In this document: piece after piece, positions 35,852 through 46,719 of the stretch
Numbering within the stretch: position 1 is the stretch's first letter
How the letters are laid out: each line of letters opens with the position of its first letter
Source of the DNA: Pseudoscleropodium purum
Taxonomy: Eukaryota; Streptophyta; Bryopsida; Hypnales; Brachytheciaceae
Length of the DNA stretch: 64,000 nt
Direction: 5' to 3'
Assembly (NCBI GenBank): GCA_963969395.1
Contig: OZ017795.1
Coordinates: 36,251,063-36,315,062, forward strand
Notes under the pieces: model-generated
Database searches by the model: none
Told to the model about the DNA's origin: nothing
What the model saw: the letters and a program-made list of their open reading frames with translations, nothing else
Translations under genes and position numbers: made by a program

Positions 35852-36060
35852 TATTTTTATTTTTATTTTTAAAATTTAAAATTTGAAGTGGCACTAGTAG
35901 TGCCACATCAGATTGACTACTTTTAAAATATTTTTTTTCCAAAAAAAATAATTTTTTTTCCAAAAAAAATAATTTTTTTATTTTTCTATAATTGTACCAA
36001 GGGTGTGTTGAAAATAAAAAATTGGCAACTCTTTGGAGGCCTTAGAACTTTCGTGATGGA
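35480..36060. repeat. dispersed repeat with long AT microsatellites and palindromic core
   Basis: An (AAT)n run near 35,710-35,740 and a (TA)n run near 35,815-35,845 lie in a purine-biased AT block. A near-palindrome GTGGCACTAGTAGTGCCAC follows at about 35,885-35,905. Left and right flanks match those at 25,040-25,300 and 51,930-52,210. Confidence 0.65.
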
Positions 36061-36061
36061 A

Positions 36062-37590
36062 TCTTTTTTGGGGTTTTAGGCAATGATTTATATGATATAG
36101 TACCCCAAAAGATGATTTTCGCAATGACCATCAAGGCTTTTGTTTGGCTTTATTGTGGTAGATTGCACCAAAAAACAATAATTTGGCTTAAAAATGATGA
36201 CAATTTATGAAGTTTTTCGTCAAAAAACTTCAAATTAAGAAAAAAATCTTGGATAAAATCACCAGATTGTGGATGAAAATAGAATTATGGATATGTAATA
36301 TATCAATACTAATGTGATATTTTCTATCCAATATGTGGATGAATGTTGAAATTTTAAGCACCACTGTAACATTTTATATTGCCACTTTGGGACTTCATAA
36401 AAAATGAAAAGAAAGCCTTGATGACCATGCCAACATTCTAAGGTTAATCCCTAAAGGATAGAGCCCATAAGCCCATGACCGTGGAATCAAATTTTGAAAA
36501 TTCCCACTTTGTATCCTCCATTTTTCTCCTATTTATGAGTAATTTTTTTTGGTTTTAGTTTTCAAAGATGAAATCACATGTCTCATATATATTATTAAAA
36601 AATTCAGATTTTTTTGGAAAATTACAAATTTTAGAGAATTTTTGAAGAGAAAATGAAGAAATTTCATATTAAATACAAAAGGAGCTTAAAACAATCTGAA
36701 AATTTCAAAATAGAAGTAAACTACAGGTAATTTGGGGGTTTACTGGGGTAAAAGTTAAAAAAAAGCCCCCTATTTTCAGCCGTGTCTGAGTTAAGTTCTA
36801 GACATCTTCTAACTCCTTTGGGGTCTCTGATTGCAAATATGAATTCAGAATTTGCAAAAAAAAAAATTTGTGTGATAAAAAGTAAAAAATTCCTGCGTTT
36901 TCCCCTGGGGTAAATTCAGCCTCCTGAGCTCATTTCCTGGGCATGATTTAACGTCCTGCCGTCCACATTTGGTAACAAAATTTCCGCCTTTGCACACGCT
37001 TCATGATCATTACGGTGTAAAGAAAGGAAAAATTCGTAGTCACTTTCATGGAGTTTCAATTTGGAGGTGGAGTTTCGTGGAGGTTTCTGTTTGCATTTGT
37101 CGGTTTTTTGGACTACCGTGATGGATGAAGGTGTTTGTGAAGAGCTGCGCAGGTGGAGGATTTGGAGGCTGCTAAGTGACACGAATTTCAAAGCGGAGGC
37201 CGCTGGGGATTTGGTGTCGAAGGTGCTTTGCGACTGATTGGATTGCTGTTTTCTTATTTTGGGTAAGCGGTGAGATTCGAAAGAGCAATTGAGGATTTTG
37301 ATTATCGAAAATTTGCGCTAGTAAGTTTAGGGTTGAGTTTCTGCGCTGTGAATTCGAGAGGACGAGTAGTGGCGCTTCTTAGCAAGCTTCGATCGTTAGG
37401 CGCTATAGATTCTAGAAGCACCCATGTGCTAGACTTTCGTGATCGTAGAAGATTCAGGGTTTAAGGTTAATGGTTTAGGGTCAGGTCACCTTGTGTATGT
37501 GAGCGACTCTTTCTGAAAAATCTCCTTATAATTTGCAGGTGTAGAAAAACGACGAGTTTCCGACCTTCGGGGATCAGAGCGTAAGCGACA
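36062..37590. other. region upstream of panB
   Basis: Bases 36,800-36,913 are a fifth direct copy of the 105-bp unit found four times at 20.7-22.5 kb. From about 36,920 composition shifts to that of the gene island, so promoter and 5' leader of panB probably lie here. A possible leader-intron acceptor (ttgcag) occurs at about 37,538. No convincing TATA box was found. Confidence 0.4.
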
Positions 37591-40235
37591 ATGTGGAAAA
37601 ACTCGAGGAATTGGAGGACTGTTTGCAACAATGTGGCGAGATTGGTACAGGGAGCTCGTTCCATGAGCAACTTACCTGAAAGCACAGTGTATGGGGGTCC
37701 CAAATCGAAGTCGCCGTGGAAGCGCGTGACCTTGCGGCACCTTGAGGCCAAGTATCAGGCGAATCAGCCTATCACGATGGTCACTGCGTATGACTATCCC
37801 TCAGGTTCGACCACCAAACCCTACTGTGATGGTTGCACGCCGAATTTCAAATTGAGATTTCATGCTCAATTCTGAACCTAATAATTTGAGTAATACCTTG
37901 TTGGAAAGGTACTGACAATGCAGCTAGCGTAATTCTCCTAGCGCAAAGTATTGAGATCACGGCAAACATTTGAAGTTGTGCAGCGATAATGACAAAGAGG
38001 AGTTAACAAGCCGTTGCTTTTGTGATATTTCTTGCTCGTTTCTGTGTCAAATCGTGCAATTGATAGCTTGTTGGTAAGCTGTGAACATTGTGCTTCTAAC
38101 AAAGGATTACCTGTTTTCAGTATTGCGATTACAGCAATCGGTTGGCGAGGGTTTCCAATTTATGTCAGCAAGGCTTTTTATACCTGCTGTTCCGGGTCAT
38201 TCCGATCCTCAGAAATTTTGTAACGGAGTGTGTTATTGGCAGGAGTGCATGTGGACCGAGCGGGAATCGATATAATACTGGTGGGGGATTCTGTGGGCAT
38301 GGTGGTGCATGGACACGACACCACGCTCCCCGTCACCATGGACGACATGCTGTTGCATTGCAAGGCTGTGGCGAGGGGTGCAAATCGGCCACTTTTAATT
38401 GGAGATTTACCGTTTGGAAGCTACGAGCAGAGCACGCAGCAGGTGTGTACAGGAAACAAATCCGATCTGTTGCCAAGTTCTTTATTCACATCACAAAAGG
38501 TCCAGTTCCTCCGAGTTGTTTCGACCGATTCATGGGTTGACACTGACATGAAATTGTATTAGTGTCATTTTAGCGTTTTTTTAGTATCCTCTCAGTGTGT
38601 TAAAGATCAAAATTTGGAAAAAGTATTAAAGAGACACTAAACATTGAATCATTGGAAGGACACTAAACTAGTATTTCAGTTTAGTATGAATGCATGGAGT
38701 AATTGAGGCGACATTGAAACAATTGGAAAGGGAGTGTTGTGATGGAGAATGTTGGAGTTCTATGTGTTGTTAGCATTCGGTGGTGTGGTGACAATGACCG
38801 AACGAGCGAGGTTGGGTAAGGTAGGCGGTGGCCAGTGCAACGCGGCTGCTCAAGGACGGCGGCATGGACGCCGTGAAGATGGAGGGAGGGGGAGGCTCTC
38901 GCGTGCAAGCAGCCAAGGCCATTGCTGAAGCTGGCATCGCCGTCATGGGTCATGTGGGCCTCACGCCGCAGGCTATCAGTGTGCTGGGCGGCTTCCGTCC
39001 CCAAGGCCGCAATGTGGACAGTGCGCTTCAGGTACTCACCAATTTCGGCCCTAAACTCTTACGGATCAAGATAAGTGGTTCTCTTGGTGATCATTGTTCA
39101 ATATCATAAGTATTGTTCAGAACTTGCTCGTTGTTGAATGTTGTGATTGCTCAGTAGCAAGTTCAACGATATTCTCCTTCAATGCCCATTCATTCCTAAA
39201 GCTTTGAAGCGCACTACTGTTTTGTGTCCTTTTTTAACGTTTTGGTGTGCTGGAACGCAGGTTTTAGATCATGCTTTGGCTTTGCAAGCCGCGGGTTGCT
39301 TTTCCTTAGTCCTGGAGTGCGTTCCATCTCCTATTGCGGCAGCTATTACATCCGCTCTCAATGTTCCCACCATAGGAATCGGTGCTGGCCCGTTCTGCAG
39401 TGGGCAGGTGATACATCATACCTCCTACTGCTTCCTTTTTCTTCGTTACTGCAATTTCAAAGCAGCTTGGCCTGATTTGACTAGATTGGTTCTTCCTGTC
39501 TCACTTGTGCCAGATTGTTTGATGTGATTGTAGGTCTTGGTGTACCATGACCTTCTCGGCATGATGCAACACCCCCACTACGTGAAGGTATTTCCTTTCT
39601 TCCAGCTCAAACTTAGTCGATTGTCTGCGAACTTCTTTCTTGGAAGTCACAGTAGATTTAGTGAACTTGCTGAGATTTAAACTTCATATCTGTTCTTTGC
39701 ACTTGATCCCTGTATTCTTACCATAAAAAATGGAGGGCTACGCGATTTGTTGAAGATTTCTGATTTCGTCGTACCTACAAAGAAAGGGAAAAATAATCTG
39801 CGATTCTGGTGATTGTGACTAATGCAGCAAACCCATCTTCTAAGTTTGAAAGAATCTTCACAAAAATGACAAGAATGCTCCAAAATTCTTGTTTATTTTG
39901 TTGAAGATTTATGATTTCCTTGTGCCTGAATTCGGAAAAAAAAGAAATAACCGGTGATTGTGACGATATTTTAGGTGACGCCGAAATTCTCGAAGCAGTA
40001 TGTAAGTCTGGGCAGCGTGATCCAGGATGCGCTCACAGAGTACCGGGACGAGGTGACCGCGAATACGTTTCCATCGGATGTGCACACGCCGTATCGAATC
40101 GACCAGCAGCAAACGGATGCGTTTCTGGAAGCCCTGGCGAAACGAGGGCTTCATGAGTCTGCGGAGGCAGCCTCTGCTGCTGCTGTTCGGGATTCTACTG
40201 CTGGGGAACCGCGTATCAAGACCCCTGTTGATTGA
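37591..40235 (+). CDS. panB: ketopantoate hydroxymethyltransferase (KPHMT), six exons
   Basis: The enzyme transfers a hydroxymethyl group from methylene-tetrahydrofolate to 2-oxoisovalerate, the first committed step of pantothenate and CoA synthesis. In plants it is mitochondrial, and the first 45 residues, basic and Ser-rich, suit a transit peptide. Exons are 37591-37804, 38243-38442, 38825-39031, 39261-39407, 39534-39587 and 39975-40235. All junctions are GT-AG and in frame, giving 360 residues. Family landmarks are complete: [12 protein letters not shown] at the start of the barrel and metal ligands in LVGDSVGMV (D87), IGDLPFG (D126) and VKMEGG (E158). The catalytic Glu lies in LVLECVP (E226), and [20 protein letters not shown] follows. 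Intron phases were checked by hand. The final 20 residues are variable and Ala-rich. It is the first gene of the island, transcribed towards the dynein light chain gene. Confidence 0.96.
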
Positions 40236-41333
40236 TTAACTGCTTTTTGACTTTTAAGCTCTGTGGTTTGCTACTCTGCTTTTTGTTTTTTTGGCTCTGG
40301 ACCAAAGGGAAGGAGGTTTTGCATTGACAAAAGTTGCACGAGGAAGGTTGAGAATTTGAGTTCGACGTTACTTGAAAAGCCAGCCAGTGCTAACAGGGAC
40401 AGAACCTCTGGTAGTGTTGCTGCTTGTTTTAAAGGCACGATAGTATTACTTGTGTTTTTTTGTAGGATAATCACTTTGGTACCTTATTGTCAGGTTCAAG
40501 AATTACCGTTTTGAGGCCAGGCAGCCTTTCTGAACATGATATCTCAAAATTATTGAGTTATTTGAAATTATAATATCCTTTTTTGTGAATTTCTTCCGAG
40601 TCACCCTGAATATAGAAGGGCTGGGTGTTCTAAGTTATGTGTGCTTTCTGGGTTTGACTGTGCTCTTCAGTCCAAACAGGCTCTTTATTTCATGTTTTAT
40701 GAGTATGTCTTATGAATGCATAGGCTTCAGAGTGTAAATTGTGGTCTATGTGTTTACTTCCTATGTGAGTATTGACTCCGCTATGCAATCTGACCCGTGT
40801 TCTGTGGTTTATGTGTTTATTTTCTACGTTTGCATTGGTCCACAATCTGAACATGCCCTCTTTTTCATGGTTTCTACCATGTGTGAATGGGTTCCACAGT
40901 GCAAACTGGTCCCTGTTTCGAAGCCTTTTACTGCCAACATTCTCACCAGTGCTGAATGCCATTCTCGGACGTCATCTAAGTTTAGCCAAAATTTGACTGC
41001 CGCAAAACAGACCTTGTGTTCCACAACCATGGTTGTCAGGGAATTTTTGCTCCATTTTGAGTGATCCTACAGAAGAAATCTCGTATAGAATAGGAGACAT
41101 CATCGTTTATCCGAACGGCCAACTGTTTTGCAAGAGTAAGGACATACCAATGCAGAGAAACGCAACTACATCGTTCATGACTCAACTACTCCCTGTTAGC
41201 GTTTGTTAACCACAGGCCGTAAGAGTAAAGACCAATTTGCTTTCTCCCCCTACGCCATCTGCGCCATTGCCACTCTGGCCTTGTAGGAAGATAAAAATCT
41301 CAATCATTCAAGCGTCTCCATTCTTGACCTAAA
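40236..41333. other. panB 3' region and intergenic DNA
   Basis: Only short, domain-free frames on both strands are present. The stretch probably contains the panB 3' untranslated region and the promoter of the dynein light chain gene. No terminator or RNA gene is visible. Confidence 0.5.
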
Positions 41334-42683
41334 ATGGCGGAGACTCCGACTCCAAAGCCACCAGAGACCTTACAGGAGATGAAAGAGGAGCTCACAGCGG
41401 TGCCGCCGGATGCACCAGAAGCAGACACAGTTCAAAAAGTCAATGTAACAGCATTCAACTCTGAATCTATAACTCTGAATCTCAGTCCATCACAGGAAAA
41501 TTAAGGTTTGACAAAAATCTCCCAGGTGACTCAATAGTGATTTGGAAAGAAAATTCTGTATCGAGCTTTATAACCACCAGCAGGCCAATGTTTACTCTAT
41601 TGAAAATTAGGGTTTCAGCAGGAACTAACATGCTTGAAAATTTAGGAAGGATCCCAGGTGAAGTCTCGCTACCCTGGACAGAATAAAGGGTTCTGAGAGT
41701 GGAGAGATCTACAAAATCAGGTCTGAGGATATAATTAAGCATCAACAGAACCTGAAGGATTTGTGGAATATGTTGTGCAGGTGGTGGTGCACTCGGAGTT
41801 GCCGTACGCCCCAGCATCACGATTCCAACCAGGAAAAGTTAAAGACATCATCAATAGAATGCTCAAGGAGAGACTTGGATCATTGCCAGCATATGATTTC
41901 GAGCAGGCTCCAGCAATAGCCCGAGAGATTGCCGATGGTGTCAAGAATCAAATTCGAGGTTGCTGCCCACCCTCCCTTTCCGCTCTTCGTAATCTGACAA
42001 ACGAAATTGGTAAATTCAAATTGAGAGCTTCAACTCCAACCACGGGAATACCCCGAACTCTAAAATTTGTCTCCGTGAATCACCGTAGAAAATGATTAAA
42101 GGGGCTTATGTAATCCCCACATTTGTCATAGCGGTTCCGATGTGGAGGGTCTTGGCTTCTTGACGTGAAGAGGAAACGAGGAAATCCTAGTTTCCACTTA
42201 ATATGATGCCAGTTGGCAATCACATTAATGCCACTTGGATTTCCAACCTCTTTCATATTCCGTCACGTCCATGATGATTTGAGTATCACACAATCAAATT
42301 CCAGTACCAGAACCGAGTCCAAAGATGGTGTTTCTCACTTCCACCTGCATTTGCAACTACTCAGATTCTGGAAATAACTACAGAAGACCAGAACTGGGAA
42401 GAACACCTTCGTACATGTCACAATCAAAATGTAAGTTGAAAATATAATAACGTTGCACTATTTTGGACCTTACCTTCAGGTTGACCTGTGATGATGTACA
42501 GATATGGGCTTGCAAAGGTACAAGATTGTAGTCCAATCAGTCATTGGGGAGGCGAAAGACCAAGGTTTCCAATTCGCAAGCAAATCCTTGTGGGATCCTT
42601 CAACTGATGATTACTCCTTCGGATCCTTTCTCAATGACAAAGTATTCGGCGTAGTTGGGGCATGGGCGCTCTATTTAACATAA
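41334..42683 (+). CDS. Tctex1-type dynein light chain, DYNLT2B (TCTEX1D2)-like
   Basis: Tctex1 light chains dimerise and bind dynein intermediate chains. The DYNLT2B class belongs to ciliary (dynein-2 or axonemal) motors. Likely exons are 41334-41438, 41781-41958 and 42502-42683, giving about 154 residues, normal for the family. Diagnostic segments are RFQPGKVKDIINRMLKERL and DFEQAPAIAREIADGVKNQI in exon 2. Exon 3 has MGLQRYKIVVQSVIGEAKDQ and KSLWDPSTDDYSFGSFLNDK, ending in a hydrophobic VFGVVGAWALYLT. The exon 2-3 join (CGAG/AT) restores RDMGLQRYK exactly. The first donor (AAA/gtcaat) is weak, so the N-terminal 35 residues are less certain. The gene is convergent with the AXR4-like gene, 130 bases apart at their stops. 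A flagellar light chain implies motile sperm, though a cytoplasmic role cannot be excluded. Confidence 0.85.
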
Positions 42684-42813
42684 TATCACATAAATTTAAA
42701 AGAAATTAAAACGAAACAAAAAAACACTACTTTCTCAAATCCCTGAGTGTTTCCAGCTACTACTGGTTGATCTCTGTACACTCCTTCCAATGAATGAAAC
42801 CCTAAACAATATA

Positions 42814-45043
42814 TTATATGACCCATCCACCATGACCTACTCCAGCACCTTGTCCAAGGCCTTCCATGTAGCCAAGTTCCTGCTCGTGGCTGTGGTGATG
42901 TCTATGATTACGGCCAAGGCTATCTTGAGAATGGCTACTCCGTGGAGAATTTCCAATCTCTTTGGCCATCTCATACAGCAGTTCACCGTTATTAGGCAAT
43001 GTTTCATAATCGATATGCTGCCGCAAGCTGGAAGGTAAGCTCTTCACGAACCCTGCGATCATATCTGCAATCTCCGGAGCTGCATCCTCCTGCTCACAAA
43101 GCACATCTCGAAAGATTCCCCATTAGATTAACGAAGTTATTAATGGTACGTTACTGTTACTCTAATAGGACATCAGATTAATAATAAAACAATGTTGAAT
43201 TTGTGGAACGACTTAATGTTTACTTTACCCCTTAAAGGACCAGTGGGTAGTCCAAATTTCCAAAATTATGGAGATTTCCAAAATCGTTGCCAATGTAATA
43301 TCAAGTTAATGCTAATGACATTGAGCATCACACTAATATTAAGTTAACATCATTTGCATTACACGAATCCACATCAAATCCACATGAGGACAACAAGAAT
43401 CTACTGCGTATTAACTTAAAATTAAGAACTTTGTCAATCTACTGGGAGGAGTCATTCGTGGTGAATGAGTGGAAGTGCACTAGTAAACCTATACACTTCT
43501 GGAAAATGGTACAGAACTGATCCAAATGGCTGTTACTAAAACATGCGCAATGGCCAGAAACATACCTGAGGCCATCGACTGCCGTGGTGAGAGTGGAACG
43601 ACGCCCCAGGCAGCGCCACTGCTAGCTTCTCCCCCTCGCTCTGCCATGCTTTCGACCATCCACTGGCCCAGAGAATCTGCTTTGGGATGTCTTCAAAGTG
43701 GGAGTGACCCGCCCACCCTGCCACGTCCATACTCGTGTTCGACGCAGCCAAGGACGCCAACAAAGCTCGCAAGCCATCACTGCTCCGCAAGAGGTAATCA
43801 TGGTCTTCGGCCACTTCTTCAGTCACAGAGGAAAAGCACCAAGACCGCAACACCAATCTGGAAAAGCAAATAAAACAAAACTCAGCACTGCCAGCTCAAG
43901 AACCTTAGACCCTAAATACATTATTGACACTTACAAATCATACATTATGGAACCACACTCACCAGTCACCACTGGTATGACAGGACCTATCAGATGCACA
44001 GGAATAAAGAGAAAATTGAATGTGGAGCTGACGACAGTGCCGTACCTGAATGCAAAATCGGATTGGGCTATGAAAGATCCAAGAAGCGGAACCTTGAAGA
44101 GCCAGAAAGGCAAGGAAGGCAACCGAGGAACAGAATCCACAAGAGTGAGACTGGCCACTTTGGTCGGATTCTGAGAAGCCCAAGCCAAGCCGACCTCCAC
44201 TCCTGTGTCGTGCATGACAAGATGCACAGGAGCGAGTTCCAAGGACGCCACAATTTGGTCGAGTGCCTCTCCCATTTCCTCCGAGCCAAGCGCCAGCACC
44301 TTCTTCCCTTCGTTCTGCTTCGTGGCGCTTCTCAGCTTTGCCAGAAACTCATTCTCAACGCTCTCGTCGTGACTATTACGGAATAACCCCTCCACGAGGA
44401 GCGCCTTCAACGCCTCGAATCTGGCGTGGAGAAACCCCCTTCGCTGGGGATTTAAATCCTCGATCGAGTCGTCGACGTCGTCGTCCCCTCCAAGGTAGGG
44501 TTTCTCCGAGAGCCCTGCACCTGGAAGATCCACAGCTACGGCAGAGATTTCTCGCGCGGCGAGGAGAGGAATGAGTTTCCGGTACAAATAGGAGCTCGAT
44601 CCCAGCCCGTGAAGCAGAAGCGCGGTTTCACCTGCGACAATTTTCGGCGATGAGCGCACGAACATCTTCACAGGGCTGCGATCCCTGCCGACCTCCACTT
44701 TCACGAGCTTCCCAGCCTCGAAATGCGCCCGCACTCCAGCAGGCATGGACAAAATCTCAATCTTCTCACTTCGGTTCAAAATGCTTGTCGCCGCGACGAA
44801 AATCAGCATAACTATCGACACAATGGCCATGAACCAGAGCCAGAAAAAGAAGGGATTCTCGTTCTGGACCACGACTCTCTGCGACGGTTCTAAGCTTCCC
44901 TCTCCAGACGATTCAGCACTACTTCTGCGTTTGCGAATCCCAGTATTGTCACAACTGTTCTCGGATTCTTCCACAGCAACTTCATTTGACTGTTCCATCA
45001 CTCTCTCCTCGCTTTGATCGATCTCTCCTCCACCGTTGTCCAT
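42814..45043 (-). CDS. AXR4: AXR4-like alpha/beta-hydrolase-fold membrane protein, three exons
   Basis: AXR4 is an ER protein needed in Arabidopsis to deliver the auxin influx carrier AUX1 to the plasma membrane. Exons are 45043-44046, 43857-43566 and 43089-42814, giving 521 residues against about 473 in Arabidopsis. The start is the first ATG, since the in-frame codon before it is GTG. A Ser/Glu-rich cytosolic tail is followed by one membrane segment (about 64-87). A hydrolase fold follows with LLLHGLGSSSYLYR, AVDLPGAGLSEKP and LGSEEMGEALDQI. Exon 2 carries PKQILWASGWSKAW and HSHHGSRWPQ. Exon 3 holds IAGFVKSLPSSLR and the His-rich tail NHRHHHSHEQELGYMEGLG, the hallmark tail of AXR4. The first donor (TTCAG/gtacgg) and exon 2 acceptor give FAFRLVLRSWCF in frame. 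The usual nucleophile position reads HDTGV, with Thr280 instead of Ser, suggesting no hydrolase activity. Confidence 0.9.
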
Positions 45044-46020
45044 CACAGCAAGAAATGTAACTCAGATTGCCACAATTGCTGCAAAAACTGAAATTACCTA
45101 CACAAGGAGCATCTCTAAACCCTAAACCTGGAAATAAGAAACGCAGTTATATGCAAACTGGCTCTCTCTCTTTCTCTCTCTCAATGTCGTCCGTCACCTG
45201 AAGCTAGCTTCAATTCCCTCATTGCCAAATTGCTGCAAAAACTGAAACTAACTACACGCAGAACATCAGTAATTCTTAAACCAGGAAAATGCAAGAAATT
45301 ATGTGGGTTCAATATACAAACTGGCGCTCTCTATCTCTCTCTCTCTCTCAGCTTCCGAATTGCTGCATAAACTGAAATTACCGACAGGCTTCAAGACGAC
45401 CGTAAACCCTAAACCCAGAATCACGACAAGTGGCAGTAATACAGAAACTGGAAAGCAATGACGTCAGCGTTTTCTTTCACAACCCGCCACAAGCCTTTAC
45501 AACACTGGTGCAATTATGGAGGGACGGAGTCCGACAGGCTCAAATGAGAGTCACAGAGTGCAAAATATTGCCCCCCCACAAAAAAAAAAAATAAATAAAC
45601 ATACATTGAATGAGGTGAAATTAAGGGTTTCTTAATCCCTAATGGTCCCTTTTGAGATTGAAAATGAATACACCATACATTATACAAAGTCTTGATTTTA
45701 CACTAAAATAAAAAAATATTATGTATTTCCATTTATTTATAAATTATATATATAGTATGAAGCTATACATAAATACAATAATGTAGACAATTACAGGCAT
45801 TAGTATCAGAGAATTCATGTGAACTCCCAAAGGCTACAGAGACCTTCAATTGGTTATTAATTAACCAACTGTAAATTTGAGAAATGAATTTTGTCACAAG
45901 CAAACGTGCAAAATCCTAAAAGATCCTTTTGCAATATATTTTTTTCTTCAAATGAACAAATGAAACTAACTTTAAAGATGATGCTAAATTCTCGTTGGCA
46001 TCAACAACTATGGATTTGCC
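45044..46020. other. AXR4 leader and promoter region with tandem repeats
   Basis: A segment beginning aattgctgcaaaaactgaaa recurs three times (about 45,073, 45,229 and 45,359). The first two are followed by a long CT-rich run (about 45,160-45,181 and 45,327-45,349). Telomere-like ccctaaacc words occur near 45,118 and 45,408. From 45,560 the DNA turns AT-rich without genes. Confidence 0.6.
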
Positions 46021-46022
46021 AT

Positions 46023-46568
46023 TTAACAATTTAGCCAAGGTGGGCAGGGACAATCGGAATCGCTTGATGGATCACAATTTGGAATTGGATGTGGAAATGG
46101 AAATGGACAATCTGAATCACTTGATGGATCACAATCTGGGATTGGAAATGGATGAGGGAATCCACCATGTTTGTCCAAGTTAAGTGGAGACATGGCAACA
46201 TTGATTTGTGGTTTGGTCGCATCTGGCAAGCTCGTTGGTGCCATTGGTAGAGGTTCAATTGGAATCGGAAATGGATGGAGATGGGGTTCATGGGGGCCAT
46301 ATTCATTCGAGTTAAGTGGGGTTGCGGCAACATTGATATGTGGTTTGGTTGCATCCGGCAAGCTCGTTGGTGCCATTGGTAGAGTTCCAATTGGAGTAGG
46401 AAATGGAAGTAGATGGGGTTCTAAGGGGCCATATTTTTGAAAGTGCAATGGAGCCCAAGCAAAATTGCTTTGTGGTTTGCCACTTTCCAACGCCATTGCT
46501 AAAGTGAATGGAAAAAAAATGATCAATGCAAGAACCAAAAAGAGTTTCAAAAAGTTTTTGAATGCCAT
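46023..46568 (-). CDS. small secreted Pro/His-rich repeat protein
   Basis: This is a single-exon frame of 181 residues from a true ATG. Residues 1-27 form a clear signal peptide (Lys-containing start, long Leu/Ile/Phe core, AMA end). The mature part is a tandem repeat of about 44 residues (132 bp) starting near 39, 83 and 127. It is rich in Pro, His and Leu, with LPMAPTSLPDATKP exactly repeated in units one and two. The third unit decays into two copies of PIPxCDPSSDSDCP and ends in PCPPWLNC. Five Cys lie in the last 36 residues. It is probably a cell-wall or apoplastic structural or signalling protein; I do not recognise a named family. A TATA box lies about 140 bases upstream, which supports expression. 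Confidence 0.75.
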   Translation of the reverse strand: MAFKNFLKLFLVLALIIFFPFTLAMALESGKPQSNFAWAPLHFQKYGPLEPHLLPFPTPIGTLPMAPTSLPDATKPHINVAATPLNSNEYGPHEPHLHPFPIPIEPLPMAPTSLPDATKPQINVAMSPLNLDKHGGFPHPFPIPDCDPSSDSDCPFPFPHPIPNCDPSSDSDCPCPPWLNC

Positions 46569-46704
46569 TGCAAATACTTGTAAGATTTTTGAAAGAACGA
46601 AATAAGAAAAAAAAATGATGTATATAAAAGAAATGAGGGTTTTGAAAGAATCTAAAGGTAAAAAGGAGGAAAGTGAGAATTGTGAACTAAAACCAAAAGC
46701 AATC

Positions 46705-46714
46705 TCTTATATAG
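46705..46714 (-). promoter_or_regulatory. TATA box of the secreted repeat protein
   Basis: The minus strand reads CTATATAAGA, a good plant TATA match about 140 bases upstream of the ATG at 46568. It would give a leader of roughly 105 bases. Confidence 0.6.
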
Positions 46715-46719
46715 CAATA

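Noticed and set aside
35637..35963. 108-codon minus-strand frame
   Set aside because: It is a translation of AT microsatellites (Tyr/Ile, Leu and Phe runs), not a gene.
36916..37191. 91-codon minus-strand frame upstream of panB
   Set aside because: No domain, and the region fits better as the panB promoter and leader.
43957..43964. Alternative AXR4 exon 1 donor (ACTG/gtgagt)
   Set aside because: It is a good donor by sequence, but joining it to exon 2 breaks the frame; the donor at 44046/44045 keeps the frame and matches the family.
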